Shown here: in pieces, positions 23,978-32,405 of the stretch
How the letters are laid out: each line of letters begins with the position of its first letter
Numbering within the stretch: the stretch's first letter is position 1
NCBI GenBank assembly: GCA_963841425.1
Contig: CAWJCL010000001.1
Span: 791,426-855,425 of the forward strand
Direction: 5' to 3'
Origin: DATEOR01 sp963841425
GTDB lineage: Bacteria > Actinomycetota > Thermoleophilia > Gaiellales > Gaiellaceae
Length of the DNA: 64,000 bases
Made by a program: the position numbers and the translations under genes
The notes under the pieces: model-generated
What the model was told of the DNA's origin: nothing
The model's input: the letters and a program-made list of their open reading frames with translations, nothing else
The model's database searches: none

Positions 23978-25177
23978 TTGAAACAGATCTATCCGGCCAC
24001 GATCACCGGGAAGAGCTTCGCGCCCGCTGCGAGCGTGCTCGACCACAGCTTCGGAGCGGGCGACCAGTACACCCTCGGAGTCGAGGAGGAGTACATGCTC
24101 CTCGACGGCGAGAGCTTCGATCTCGTCCAGCACGTGGACACGGTCCTCTCCGCCGCACAGAACGGCGAGCTGACCGACCGCATCGGCCCGGAGCTCATGC
24201 AGTCGGTGGTCGAGATCTCGACGCCCGTCTGCAAGAGCGTCGCGGGCGTGGACGCCGAGCTCCGGAAGCTGCGGGGCCTCGTCAGCAGAATCGCGGGCGA
24301 GCGCGGCATGCGCGTCGGCTCCGCCGGCACGCATCCCTTCAGCCTCTTCGAGCGCCAGCGAATCACCGCCCGCGACCGCTACCGAAATCTCGTCGACCAG
24401 CTTCAGTACATCGCGCGCCGCGAGCTCATCTTCGGCCTGCACATCCATGTGGCCGTGGACGACCCCGAGAAGGCGATCAAGGTGACGAGCGCGCTCCTCC
24501 TCCATCTCCCGGACTTCCTCGCGCTCTCCGCCAACTCCCCGTTCTGGCGCGGCGAGGCGACCGGGCTCGCGTCGAGCCGACAGATGGTCTTCGCCGCCTT
24601 CCCGCGCTCCGGGCCGCCGCCCCGCTTCCGCGACTACGCCGACTACGCGGAGGTGGTGGGCCAGCTCGAGAAGACCGGCTGCATCGCGGACTACACACAC
24701 ATCTGGTGGGACATCCGCCTCCATCCGCGCTTCGGAACGATCGAGATTCGCGTCATGGACGCAGTCACGCGCGTGGAGGAGACGGTCGCCCTCACCGCTT
24801 ATGTACAGGCGCTCGTGAAGCACTACGCCGAGCGCTTCGACTCGGGCGCGGAGCTGCCTTCGTTCCACCGCATCCACATCTCCGAGAACAAGTGGCTCGG
24901 GGCGCGCTACGGCCTCGAGGCACCGGTCATGGACCTCGCCACGGGCCGGAGAAACCGCGTGCCGGTCGCCCAGCTCATCCGCCGGACGCTCAGGGACATC
25001 GAGCCGCACGCGCGCGAGCTCGGCGCCGACCGCGAGCTCGAGGGCATCAAGGACATCCTCGCGAAGGGCAACGGCGCCGACCGCCAGCTCCGCGTCTTCA
25101 ACGCGAACCGCGACATCGTCGAGGTCGCGAGCGAGATCGCGGATGCGACCGAAGCGGCCGCCGTCCCGGCCGGATGA
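23978..25177 (+). CDS. GCS2-type carboxylate-amine ligase (YbdK/EgtA-like)
   Basis: The 399-aa ATP-dependent ligase belongs to glutamate-cysteine ligase family 2. Visible signatures are TLGVEEEYMLLD at the N-terminus, a glutamate-rich metal site (LMQSVVEISTPVC), GTHPFSLFERQRIT, GLHIHVAVDD, and WWDIRLHPRFGTIEIRVMDAV. Members make gamma-glutamyl amides such as gamma-glutamylcysteine. TTG 23978 is the likely start: TAGAGT (23962-23967) lies 10 nt upstream. Its stop overlaps the ATG of the selenocysteine peroxiredoxin (ATGA), which suggests a joint role in thiol-based redox defence. Confidence 0.88.
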   Translation: MKQIYPATITGKSFAPAASVLDHSFGAGDQYTLGVEEEYMLLDGESFDLVQHVDTVLSAAQNGELTDRIGPELMQSVVEISTPVCKSVAGVDAELRKLRGLVSRIAGERGMRVGSAGTHPFSLFERQRITARDRYRNLVDQLQYIARRELIFGLHIHVAVDDPEKAIKVTSALLLHLPDFLALSANSPFWRGEATGLASSRQMVFAAFPRSGPPPRFRDYADYAEVVGQLEKTGCIADYTHIWWDIRLHPRFGTIEIRVMDAVTRVEETVALTAYVQALVKHYAERFDSGAELPSFHRIHISENKWLGARYGLEAPVMDLATGRRNRVPVAQLIRRTLRDIEPHARELGADRELEGIKDILAKGNGADRQLRVFNANRDIVEVASEIADATEAAAVPAG

Positions 25178-25635
25178 TCGCCGTCGGCGAAGCGGTTCCG
25201 GCCGTGCGCGTCTGGCTGACCCCGCGCGACGACGTCGAGCTCCGCGAGCTGGCGGAGGGCTCGCCCTACATCCTCCTCTTCTACCTCTTCGACTGGTCGA
25301 GCACCTGAACGGATGAGTTCACGCTCCTGCGTGACAGGGGCCGGGAGTTCGAGGATGCGGGCGTAAAGGTCTTCGGGATCTCGCGCGACAGCCCGTGGTC
25401 GCACGTGGCGTGGGCCCAGGCGCTCGACCTCTCGACTCCCCTCCTTTCGGACTGGAACGGGGACGCCGTCGGCGCGTTCGGCGTCGGCCACGAATACCGC
25501 GGGATGGAGGATGTCGCCGCGCGGACCGCCTTTCTCGTCGACGGAGAGGGCATCATCCGCGGGTCATGGACGTACGAGACGGCAGAGGTGCCCGACTTCG
25601 ACGAGCTCTTGGCCGCCGCCCGCTCGCTCTCGTAA
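25174..25635 (+). CDS. Selenocysteine peroxiredoxin (AhpC/TSA family), UGA at codon 45
   Basis: Read-through of the in-frame TGA at 25306-25308 gives a 153-aa peroxiredoxin. The context FDWSST-U-TDEFTLL matches the peroxidatic site (Thr, two residues, Cys, Thr, then Glu), with selenocysteine in place of cysteine at residue 45. Upstream is the strand PYILLFYLFDW. Downstream are VKVFGISRDSPWSHVAWAQA, LLSDWNGDAVGAFGV and RTAFLVDGEGIIRGSW, all normal for the fold. Without read-through only a 44-residue stub would be made. It probably reduces peroxides with electrons from thioredoxin or a low-molecular thiol. The ATG overlaps the upstream ligase stop. The Sec call rests on context and hairpin, not experiment. 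Confidence 0.88.
25323..25341 (+). promoter_or_regulatory. Candidate bacterial SECIS hairpin for the peroxiredoxin UGA
   Basis: GCUCCUG (25323-25329) pairs with CAGGGGC (25335-25341) in a 7-bp stem (one U-G pair) with loop CGUGA. The loop starts 21 nt after the UGA and has G at its second position. This fits published bacterial SECIS spacing and loop rules. Folding was done by eye. Confidence 0.65.
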
Positions 25636-27509
25636 CGGTTCTCTATGCCGCCGCCGCGGTCGCCGCGACGTGGCCGGCAATCGGCTCCTTCGGAAGCGCG
25701 TTCATGGCGAGCGGCGGCGAGGGCTACGGCGAGCCGCCGGCCGGGGATCACCTGCAAGCGGTCTACCGCCTCTGGCTCGTCGGCCACCAGCTGGCGAACG
25801 GCGCTCCTCCGTGGGACGACCCGTACAGCTTCCAGCCGCTCGCCGAGCCGCAGACCGTGCTCGCCGGCTGGCCCTTCGGGCTTCTCTACTGGCCGCTCGG
25901 CGCGCTCTTCGGCCCGGTCGTCGCGTGGAACCTGCTCCTCCTCGGGACGATCGTCGCCGCGGGCCTCCTCACCTACCTCTGGCTCCGCGCCCTCGACCTC
26001 GGGCCCTGGGCGGCGGCGATCGGGGGTATGGCCTTTGCCGTTGCGCCCTATCGCCTCGACCAGAGTGCGTCGGGCCACCTGCTCGGCTGGGCGGCGCTCT
26101 TTCTCCCGCTCGCATTCCTCGGGATCGAGCGGGCGCGGGTGGCGTCGACAGCTCGGCGTGCCCACGGCTGGGGTGCGCTCACGGCAGCCGCCCTCGCCTC
26201 GATCGCCCTCTCAGGGCAGCTCCACCTCGCACTCGGCGCCGTCCCGTTCGTGCTCGCCTACGCGCTCGTGCGCCGACGGCGAATTCCTCTCCTCTGGACC
26301 GTTGCCGGCTCGGTCATCGCGGCGGCGGTCGGCCTCGTCGTCCGCTACACGCTCATCGCGGGGTCGGCCGAGGACCAGGGGCGCTCGCTCGCGGACGTGC
26401 GCAAGTTCCAGGCCGAGTGGGCCGACCTCTTCAACCGCTGGCACCGTCCCGGAAGCGAGGAGTTCGTCTACTTCGGCTGGCTCACACCCGTGCTCGCCCT
26501 CATTGGGCTCGTCGTCCTCTGGAGGGGGCGGCGCTGGCTGGCCGTGCTGCTCGGGCTGGGGGCGATCGTCCCTGTCCTCTTGGCGCTGGGCACGAACCTC
26601 CCGACGTACTCGGTGCTCTGGCACGCGCTGCCGCCGCTCCGCTTCCCGCGGGTGCCTGAGCGCTTCATGCCCATCGCCGACCTCGCGCTGGCCGCCCTGC
26701 TCGCATTCGCGGTCGCGGAGCTCGTGCGCCGGGCCGGGCGGTGGGGGACGGCGGTGGCCGCGGGCCTGCTCGTCCTCGTCGCGCTCGACCTCGGCGCCCA
26801 GCCGGTCTCGGCGACGGCAGCCGACCCGGACAACGCCGCCTATGCCGCCCTGGGGCCGGGCCGGATCCTCGACCTCCCGCTCTTCGATCCCGGGATCCAC
26901 TACGGCTCCGTCTACGACTACTACGAGCTGCAGGTGCCCCGCGAGCGGCCGCAGGGCTACAACACCCTCGCGCCGCGACGCGCGTACTCCTTCGCCTTCA
27001 CGTACAACCGGATCGGGTGCGGCGTCTGGGAGCCCGGCGACGAAGCGATGCTCGAGCGGCTCGGCGTTCGCCACGTACTCCTCCACCGCGGCGTCTACGA
27101 GCAGGCCGGCGATCGCTCGGCCTGGTTCGCGTGGCGCGGGCTCGAAGAGGCAGGCTGGGCGCCATCCGCGCAGGGCGGCGCGATCACGCTCTTCGAGCGC
27201 GGCTCCTCGTCGGCGCCCCCGCCCTTTCCCGAGCCCTCACGGACGGAACCCGTCTTCTGCCAGGGCTGGCGCGACGGGAAGATGAACGAGCTCCAGGCGC
27301 CGCTTTGGCTGTACGGGGCCGAGCGCTCGCGGCTCGCGTACGCGTCGGATGAGCCGATCCGACTGACCATCTCGGTCGACGGCGAAGAGGTGGCCGACAT
27401 GCTCGTCGATGGGGACGGAGTCGCGACGCTCCGCCTCGGGGAAGGCCGGTGGCACACCGTGGTCTTCGAGGCGTCCAAGCCGGGCCTCGAGCTCGACGAG
27501 ATCAGCTGA
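25566..27509 (+). CDS. Polytopic membrane protein, GT-C/YfhO-like glycosyltransferase fold
   Basis: A 647-aa protein with about 11-12 transmembrane helices between residues 20 and 430, and a soluble C-terminal region of about 200 residues. The first external loop has an acidic motif (PAGDHLQAVYRLWLV), which resembles the catalytic acidic loop of GT-C-type lipid-linked glycosyltransferases. The phrase LPPLRFPRVPERFM recurs in relatives. Donor and acceptor are unknown. ATG 25566 gives a basic N-terminus directly before the first helix but overlaps the peroxiredoxin by 70 nt. No better in-frame start exists before the first helix. Confidence 0.7.
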   Translation: MDVRDGRGARLRRALGRRPLALVTVLYAAAAVAATWPAIGSFGSAFMASGGEGYGEPPAGDHLQAVYRLWLVGHQLANGAPPWDDPYSFQPLAEPQTVLAGWPFGLLYWPLGALFGPVVAWNLLLLGTIVAAGLLTYLWLRALDLGPWAAAIGGMAFAVAPYRLDQSASGHLLGWAALFLPLAFLGIERARVASTARRAHGWGALTAAALASIALSGQLHLALGAVPFVLAYALVRRRRIPLLWTVAGSVIAAAVGLVVRYTLIAGSAEDQGRSLADVRKFQAEWADLFNRWHRPGSEEFVYFGWLTPVLALIGLVVLWRGRRWLAVLLGLGAIVPVLLALGTNLPTYSVLWHALPPLRFPRVPERFMPIADLALAALLAFAVAELVRRAGRWGTAVAAGLLVLVALDLGAQPVSATAADPDNAAYAALGPGRILDLPLFDPGIHYGSVYDYYELQVPRERPQGYNTLAPRRAYSFAFTYNRIGCGVWEPGDEAMLERLGVRHVLLHRGVYEQAGDRSAWFAWRGLEEAGWAPSAQGGAITLFERGSSSAPPPFPEPSRTEPVFCQGWRDGKMNELQAPLWLYGAERSRLAYASDEPIRLTISVDGEEVADMLVDGDGVATLRLGEGRWHTVVFEASKPGLELDEIS

Positions 27510-28286
27510 CTACATGCCCATCGCGTGGTAGCCGGAGTCGACGTAGAGCGTCGTCCCGGTGATGTTGTCCGCCTCGTCGGAGAGGAGGAAGGCGGCGGCC
27601 GCGCCCACGTCGTCCGAGTCGATCGGCCGGTGCAACGGCGCGCGCTCCTCGACGATCGCTTCCATCGTCGGGAAGCCCGCGATCGAGCGGGCCGCCAGGG
27701 TCCGCACCGGCCCGGCCGAGACCGCGTTCACGCGAATGTTCTTCTGGCCCAAGTCCCAGGCGAGGTAGCGCACCGACGCGTCGAGGGCCGCCTTCGCTAC
27801 CCCCATGACGTTGTAGTGCGGCACCGCGCGCTCGCCACCGAGATAGGTCATGGTGAGGATCGAGCCGCCGCCCGCCGCCTCCATGAGCGGCTGGGCGAGG
27901 CGCGAGGCGGCGACGAGGGAGTACGCGGAGACGTCGAGAGCGAGCCAGAAGCGGTCGCGCGGCGTGTCGGTGAACCGGCCTTCGAGATCGCGTGCATCCG
28001 CGAAGGCGACCGAGTGGACGAGGATGTCGAGCTGCCCGCCGAAGGCCTCTGCCACCTCCGCGAAGACCCGCTCGAGACCTTCGTCCGAGCGCACGTCGCA
28101 CTCCGTGACCAGCGGGCTCGCGACCGAGTCTCCCAGCTCGCGCACGTTCTTTTCGATGCGGTCGCCCTGATACGTGAAGGCGAGGCTGGCGCCTCCCTCG
28201 GCGAGCTTCTGCGCGATCGCCCACGCGATCGAGCGGCGGTTGGCCACTCCGAGGACGAGCCCGCGCTTGCCGGTGAAATCAGCCAA
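27510..28286 (-). CDS. fabI: Enoyl-[acyl-carrier-protein] reductase (NADH)
   Basis: The 258-aa product catalyses the last reduction of fatty-acid elongation. It has the FabI-specific nucleotide motif GLVLGVANRRSIAWAIA, and a catalytic set Tyr148, Tyr158, Met161 and Lys165 (PHYNVMGVAKAALD) matching E. coli Tyr146, Tyr156, Met159 and Lys163. The C-terminus is NITGTTLYVDSGYHAMGM. TTG 28286 is the start; TAGACT (28301-28296) lies 9 nt upstream. It is divergent from an SDR gene. Confidence 0.95.
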   Translation of the reverse strand: MADFTGKRGLVLGVANRRSIAWAIAQKLAEGGASLAFTYQGDRIEKNVRELGDSVASPLVTECDVRSDEGLERVFAEVAEAFGGQLDILVHSVAFADARDLEGRFTDTPRDRFWLALDVSAYSLVAASRLAQPLMEAAGGGSILTMTYLGGERAVPHYNVMGVAKAALDASVRYLAWDLGQKNIRVNAVSAGPVRTLAARSIAGFPTMEAIVEERAPLHRPIDSDDVGAAAAFLLSDEADNITGTTLYVDSGYHAMGM

Positions 28287-28321
28287 AGCGCGAGGAGTCT
28301 ATTGGTCTCTATTGTCGGGGC

Positions 28322-29074
28322 GTGCGGGTCGCCGTCGTCACCGGAGGGTCGAGCGGAATCGGCGCCGCAACCGCCCGCCTGCTCACCGTGCGCGGCTGGA
28401 GCTGTGTGCTTCTCGCCCGCGGAGCGGAGAAGCTCGAGCGGACGGCGGCCGAGATCGGCGCGGAGGCGGAGGTGTGCGACGTCTCCGACGGCTCGGAGGT
28501 AGACGAGGTCGCCGCCAGGATCGCGGAGCGGCATCCCGCGGTCGGGCTCCTCGTGAACAACGCCGGGTTCACCGGCAGACGCGGTTTCCTCGAGCTCGAG
28601 CCCGAGGAGATCGAGCAGATGGTCGACACCGTCTACCTCGGGAGTGTCTGGTGCGTGCGGGCCTTCCTCCCGTTGCTCGAGGCCGCGCGGCCCTCGGACG
28701 TGGTCAACGTCGTCTCGGTCGCGGGCACGTTCGCGCACGGAGCCTCGGGGCCGTACTCGGCTGCCAAGCACGCGCAGCTCGCGTTCTCCCGCAGCATCCG
28801 TGCCGAGCTCGCCGATCGCGGCGTCCGCGTGCACACGGTGAGCCCCGGGCCCGTCGAGACGCCCGGCTTCCCGCAGCGCCACCTCCTGTCGCGCCGCGGA
28901 GGCAGCCGTCTCGTCCTCCAGCCCGAACGGATCGCGGAGACGATCGTGCGCGCCGTCGAGCGCGATCGCGCCGAGGTGGTCGTGCCGCGCTACCTGCGCC
29001 TCGCCGGAGCCATCCAGGCGCTGGCCCCGGGCACGATCGCCCGGCTCGCTACTCGAGCGCGCGGGCGAGCCTGA
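28322..29074 (+). CDS. Short-chain dehydrogenase/reductase
   Basis: A 250-aa classical SDR with cofactor motif TGGSSGIG (7-14), NNAG (79-82), a catalytic Ser in VVSVAGTF, and Tyr145-x3-Lys149 (YSAAKHA). The PGPVETPGF loop is intact. The cofactor specificity residue region (LARGAEKLER) suggests NADP(H). The substrate is unknown; similar proteins include DltE/YqjQ-like short-chain reductases. GTG 28322 follows TATTGT (28310-28315) by 6 nt. The 3' end overlaps the convergent PAP2 gene by 26 bp. Confidence 0.87.
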   Translation: MRVAVVTGGSSGIGAATARLLTVRGWSCVLLARGAEKLERTAAEIGAEAEVCDVSDGSEVDEVAARIAERHPAVGLLVNNAGFTGRRGFLELEPEEIEQMVDTVYLGSVWCVRAFLPLLEAARPSDVVNVVSVAGTFAHGASGPYSAAKHAQLAFSRSIRAELADRGVRVHTVSPGPVETPGFPQRHLLSRRGGSRLVLQPERIAETIVRAVERDRAEVVVPRYLRLAGAIQALAPGTIARLATRARGRA

Positions 29075-29732
29075 GCGCGGCGAGGCCGAGCGCCGCGCCC
29101 GCGACCGCGTCGAGCACGTAGTGGTTCGCGGTCGCGAAGATGACGAACGCCACCGCGGGCGGATAGGCAGGCGCGAGGGCACGTGCAAGCGGCGAGCGAC
29201 TCGTCTCCCCGATCCCGGCCGCCGTCACGACCGCGTACGTGATGTGGATGCTCGGCATCGCGGCGATGGGGTCGTAGAGCCGTGCGACGAGCCCGTTGTC
29301 GAGGTCGACGCCGGAGACGTCGGCGATGGTGTCGACGAAGTGCTCGAGGGTCCGGGGCGGCGAGGTCGGAAAGAGCAGGAAGACGGGCTGGGCGCCGAGC
29401 GTCGCCAGGGCGGCCGCGCGCCGGAGCCGGTGGAACTCCGGGTCGCGCCGGCCGTAGAGCCGCATCAGCCAGCCGACAGTGAGCCCGACGTTGAGCGTCA
29501 CGTAGGCCACGTTGAGAACCGCTACGAGGCGGCGCCGTGGAAGAAGAAGCGCCTGGAGCTCGGGCTCGACGTGGATCCCGAGCCGCCGCTCGAGCGCCAC
29601 GATCCGCTCCGCGTTGCGCGCGGCCTCGCGCCTTCCGTCCTCGTTGACAACGAGGTGGCGGACGGCGAGATAGACCGCGTAGACGCCGAGGCCGATCGCG
29701 GCCTCGCGCCGCCCTGAGAACCTCCGCCTCAC
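29049..29732 (-). CDS. PAP2-superfamily membrane phosphatase/phosphotransferase (inositolphosphotransferase-like)
   Basis: A 227-aa membrane protein with about six helices and the three-part PAP2 signature: LFPTSPPR, then MPSIHITYAV (catalytic His region), then ANHYVLDAVAGA. The layout is that of the Aur1/inositolphosphotransferase-like PAP2_3 group rather than soluble phosphatases. Candidate roles are lipid phosphate removal or head-group exchange. GTG 29732 is chosen because a ribosome-site-like AGGAG precedes it and upstream starts would run into the divergent flippase-like gene. A related protein lies at 43691-44659. Confidence 0.8.
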   Translation of the reverse strand: MRRRFSGRREAAIGLGVYAVYLAVRHLVVNEDGRREAARNAERIVALERRLGIHVEPELQALLLPRRRLVAVLNVAYVTLNVGLTVGWLMRLYGRRDPEFHRLRRAAALATLGAQPVFLLFPTSPPRTLEHFVDTIADVSGVDLDNGLVARLYDPIAAMPSIHITYAVVTAAGIGETSRSPLARALAPAYPPAVAFVIFATANHYVLDAVAGAALGLAALRLARALE

Positions 29733-29770
29733 CCTCCGCTCCTCATCGCAGCCGACATACTTAACGACGC

Positions 29771-30772
29771 ATGGGGACCTCGTGGCGACGCACACTGGTT
29801 CGGCTCCTGATCGGCACTGCGGCGACCGTCGCGTTCCTCGTGCTCTTCCTGCGCGAGGTCGACCTCTCGCAGGCGTGGAAGACGATGTCCTCGCTCCCTG
29901 CCTGGACGCTTCTCGCCTCCCTCGGGCTCATCGGGGCCAACGTCTTCTTCATGATGCTGCGCTGGAAGTACCTGCTGGCCGGCGCGGGCTACCGGGTGGA
30001 CAATCGCAAGCTCTTCTCCACGATCGCGGTCGGACGTGGCGCGAACAATCTCCTCCCTGCCCGGGGAGGCGACCTGCTGAGGATCGAGTCGCTGCGCGAG
30101 CGCAACGTGCCGGTGTTCGTGAGCGCCGGGACGCTCTTCGCCGAGCGGCTCCTCGACGGCGTCGTCCTCTCGGTCTGGATCGTCCTCGGCGCGCTCCTGA
30201 TCGGCGAGGGCGGCCCCGTTCTCCTGACCGGAATCGCGCTTTGCGCGGGCACGGCTCTCGGCGTCTTCCTCGTTCGCTTCGCGACCCGTGACCCCGAGCG
30301 CGCGGAGCGCTTCGTCTGGCGGCTGACGAAGTTCCTGCCCACTCGCTGGCACACGAGAGTCGCCCGGGCAGCTGCGTATTTCGTCGACGGGCTCGGCGCG
30401 TTCAGAGGTCGGCGCCGCGTCTCCCTCATCTTCGCGACCTCCGTGGCGATGTGGCTCGCCGACGTGGTCATGTACTACATCGTCGGGCGCGCGTACGACA
30501 TCGAGATCGGCATCGGCGGCTACTTCCTCCTCGAAGGGATCGGGAACCTCGCCCTCGCCGTGCCTGCGACGGCGGCAGGCATCGGCACATTCGACTACCT
30601 GACCCTGATCGCCGCGAGGGGCATCGACGTGCCCGCCGACAAGGCGACCGCGTACGTGCTCACGATGCACGCACTCACGGTCATCCCGATCACGCTGCTC
30701 GGCCTCGCGCTCGTCCGCCCCGCCTTCCCGCGCGTCTTCCGGCGGCACGAGACGCTCGAAGAGCCCGTCTAG
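29771..30772 (+). CDS. Lysylphosphatidylglycerol synthase-like/UPF0104 membrane protein
   Basis: The 333-aa product has about eight transmembrane helices with family marks RWKYLLAGAGY, FSTIAVGRGANNLLPARGGD, LFAERLLDG and, near the C-terminus, ALAVPATAAGIGTFDYLT. This is the flippase/AglD-like TM domain found alone or in MprF. No synthetase domain is present, so it is more likely a lipid or lipid-linked substrate transporter or accessory factor. ATG 29771 begins directly before a basic segment and the first helix. It sits among lipid genes (PAP2, acyltransferase). Confidence 0.82.
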   Translation: MGTSWRRTLVRLLIGTAATVAFLVLFLREVDLSQAWKTMSSLPAWTLLASLGLIGANVFFMMLRWKYLLAGAGYRVDNRKLFSTIAVGRGANNLLPARGGDLLRIESLRERNVPVFVSAGTLFAERLLDGVVLSVWIVLGALLIGEGGPVLLTGIALCAGTALGVFLVRFATRDPERAERFVWRLTKFLPTRWHTRVARAAAYFVDGLGAFRGRRRVSLIFATSVAMWLADVVMYYIVGRAYDIEIGIGGYFLLEGIGNLALAVPATAAGIGTFDYLTLIAARGIDVPADKATAYVLTMHALTVIPITLLGLALVRPAFPRVFRRHETLEEPV

Positions 30773-30777
30773 CGCGG

Positions 30778-31866
30778 CTAGCCCCGGGCGCTCTCGAATT
30801 CCGCCGCGAGAAACGGGATCTCCTCCGGCTTCTCCTCGGCGATCGCCCGGGCCCCGGCGAGCTTCGCCGCCCTCTGCTCGGCGTCGGCGAGCGCGGGGTC
30901 GGCCGGCCGGCCGAGCGCGCGGCAGGATTCGAGCTCGGCGGCGAACGCGGCCGGATGCGGCTCGCGCCCTTCGAAGAGCTCATGCGCCACGAACTGGCCC
31001 GTGGTCAGCGCCATGCTCTGCTTCAGCCGCTCGAGAACGGCGTCCTCCAGCCCGCCGTCCGGCGGCGGCATCGTCTCGGCGAAGACGAGCACGACCTCGG
31101 TGCGGCCGTGGACGAGCGGATCGTAGGCGAGCGTCACAGGCAGGATCCGCTCGGGCTTTCCACGGCGGACGAGGGCGTCGAGGCCTCGCCGCAGCGGACC
31201 GATCTCTCCGTCCGGCGACGGCCTGCCCTCGGGGAAGACGAGGAGCGAGTTCCCCGCCCGCATGAGCCCCACGAGCTCGCGGAAGTCTGCGGTAGCGCGG
31301 GCCGCGCGGGCGCTCCAGAACGCCTCGGGCCCTTCACCGCGCGAGACGGGCTCCCAGAGGAGGTCGGCGTACTCGCCGCGGACCGCGTCCTTCGAGCGCG
31401 CAGACTCGAGGAGCCCCCGTTCTCGCAGCAGGGCGAGCAGTCGCTCCGGGACGACGTCCGCAACCGCCGTCTCCGGCGACGCGTCGAGGAGCTCGAAGAG
31501 CCGCGCGCTGCTCGCGCTCGAGATCGGGTGCACCTCGACGCGCGGGAGAAAGCGGCCGACGGAGAGCGGAAAGAGGAGCCGCCGGGCGCGCGGCGACATC
31601 TCCGGCGGGAAGCCCGCGAAGAAGCCGCGCAGGAACATGTCGTCCCGCGCCGCGAAGTGCATCCGCTCGCTCCGGTTCTTCCAGAGCGAAGCGCGGAAGT
31701 AGAGCTCCGGTGCGATCAACGGCACATCGGTCTCCTTGCGGTGCGTGGCGGCAATGAGCGTCCCGGGACGGAGCCGGAACGACTTCGAGCCCACGTAGCG
31801 CACGCGGAACGCGGCGCGGGAGTAGGCCCGCATGCCAATCCCGACGGCGTCGTAGAGCGGGCCCAC
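30778..31866 (-). CDS. PlsC-like 1-acylglycerol-phosphate acyltransferase family protein
   Basis: The 362-aa product has the acyltransferase HX4D motif (ATHRKETDVP) near residue 42 and the second block SLLVFPEGRPSPDGE followed by RRGLDALV. An insertion between the blocks (about 120-200) makes it longer than PlsC. The C-terminal 80 residues are charged. It probably transfers acyl groups to a glycerolipid or related acceptor. GTG 31866 lies opposite the thioredoxin-like gene with overlapping -10 elements. Exact acceptor unknown. Confidence 0.78.
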   Translation of the reverse strand: MGPLYDAVGIGMRAYSRAAFRVRYVGSKSFRLRPGTLIAATHRKETDVPLIAPELYFRASLWKNRSERMHFAARDDMFLRGFFAGFPPEMSPRARRLLFPLSVGRFLPRVEVHPISSASSARLFELLDASPETAVADVVPERLLALLRERGLLESARSKDAVRGEYADLLWEPVSRGEGPEAFWSARAARATADFRELVGLMRAGNSLLVFPEGRPSPDGEIGPLRRGLDALVRRGKPERILPVTLAYDPLVHGRTEVVLVFAETMPPPDGGLEDAVLERLKQSMALTTGQFVAHELFEGREPHPAAFAAELESCRALGRPADPALADAEQRAAKLAGARAIAEEKPEEIPFLAAEFESARG

Positions 31867-31870
31867 GCCG

Positions 31871-31878
31871 ATAGCATT
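31871..31878. promoter_or_regulatory. Overlapping divergent -10 elements
   Basis: Plus-strand TAGCAT (31872-31877) is 6 nt before ATG 31884. Minus-strand AATGCT (31878-31873) is 6 nt before GTG 31866. The near-symmetric sequence allows either direction. Confidence 0.4.
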
Positions 31879-31883
31879 GCTGC

Positions 31884-32405
31884 ATGGCCCGCCTCGCGCT
31901 CGGGGATCCTGCGCCGGCGTTCGATCTCCCGGCTGTCGACGGGAGCTCGCACTCGCCGGAGGGGTACGCCGGCAAGCCGCTCTCCGTGGTCTTCTCGTGC
32001 GTCCACTGCCCGTACGTCGTCGCGTGGGAAGACCGGCTGAACGACGTCGCCCGTGACTACGACGGGCGCGCAGCGCTCCTCGCGGTCAACTCGAACGCGG
32101 GCTACCTCGGCGACTCCCTCGACGACATGGAGGCACGCTCACGGGAGAAGAGCTTCGTCTTCCCCTTCCTCTACGACGAAACGCAGGATGTCGCCGAGGC
32201 CTACGGCGCCTCGCGGACCCCCGAGGTCTTCCTCTTCGACGGCGAGCACCGCCTCGTCTACCACGGGACGCCGGACTCGGACCACCAGGATCCGGGCGGC
32301 GCCGAGCCCTATCTCCGCGCTGCGCTCGACGCGGCCCTCGAGGGCAGGGTCCCCGAAGTGCAGGACGTGCCCGCCGTCGGCTGCACCATCAAGTGGCGCC
32401 GCTAG
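31884..32405 (+). CDS. Thioredoxin-fold peroxiredoxin-like/thiol oxidoreductase
   Basis: The 173-aa product has a thioredoxin fold with active motif Cys39-x2-Cys42 (FSCVHCPYVVAWEDR), GDPAPAFDLPAVDG at the N-terminus and the cis-proline strand SRTPEVFLFDGEHRLVYHG. It matches the AhpC/TSA-related, ResA-like cytoplasmic group that ends in VGCTIKWRR. No signal peptide is seen. In contrast to the peroxiredoxin at 25174, the site here is cysteine. Probably a disulfide reductase or thiol peroxidase. It overlaps the convergent CCA-adding enzyme gene by 17 bp. Confidence 0.85.
   Translation: MARLALGDPAPAFDLPAVDGSSHSPEGYAGKPLSVVFSCVHCPYVVAWEDRLNDVARDYDGRAALLAVNSNAGYLGDSLDDMEARSREKSFVFPFLYDETQDVAEAYGASRTPEVFLFDGEHRLVYHGTPDSDHQDPGGAEPYLRAALDAALEGRVPEVQDVPAVGCTIKWRR

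Noticed and set aside
25306..25308. TGA in the peroxiredoxin as a frameshift or gene boundary
   Set aside because: The same frame continues as the normal second part of a peroxiredoxin, and the codon replaces the peroxidatic residue itself.
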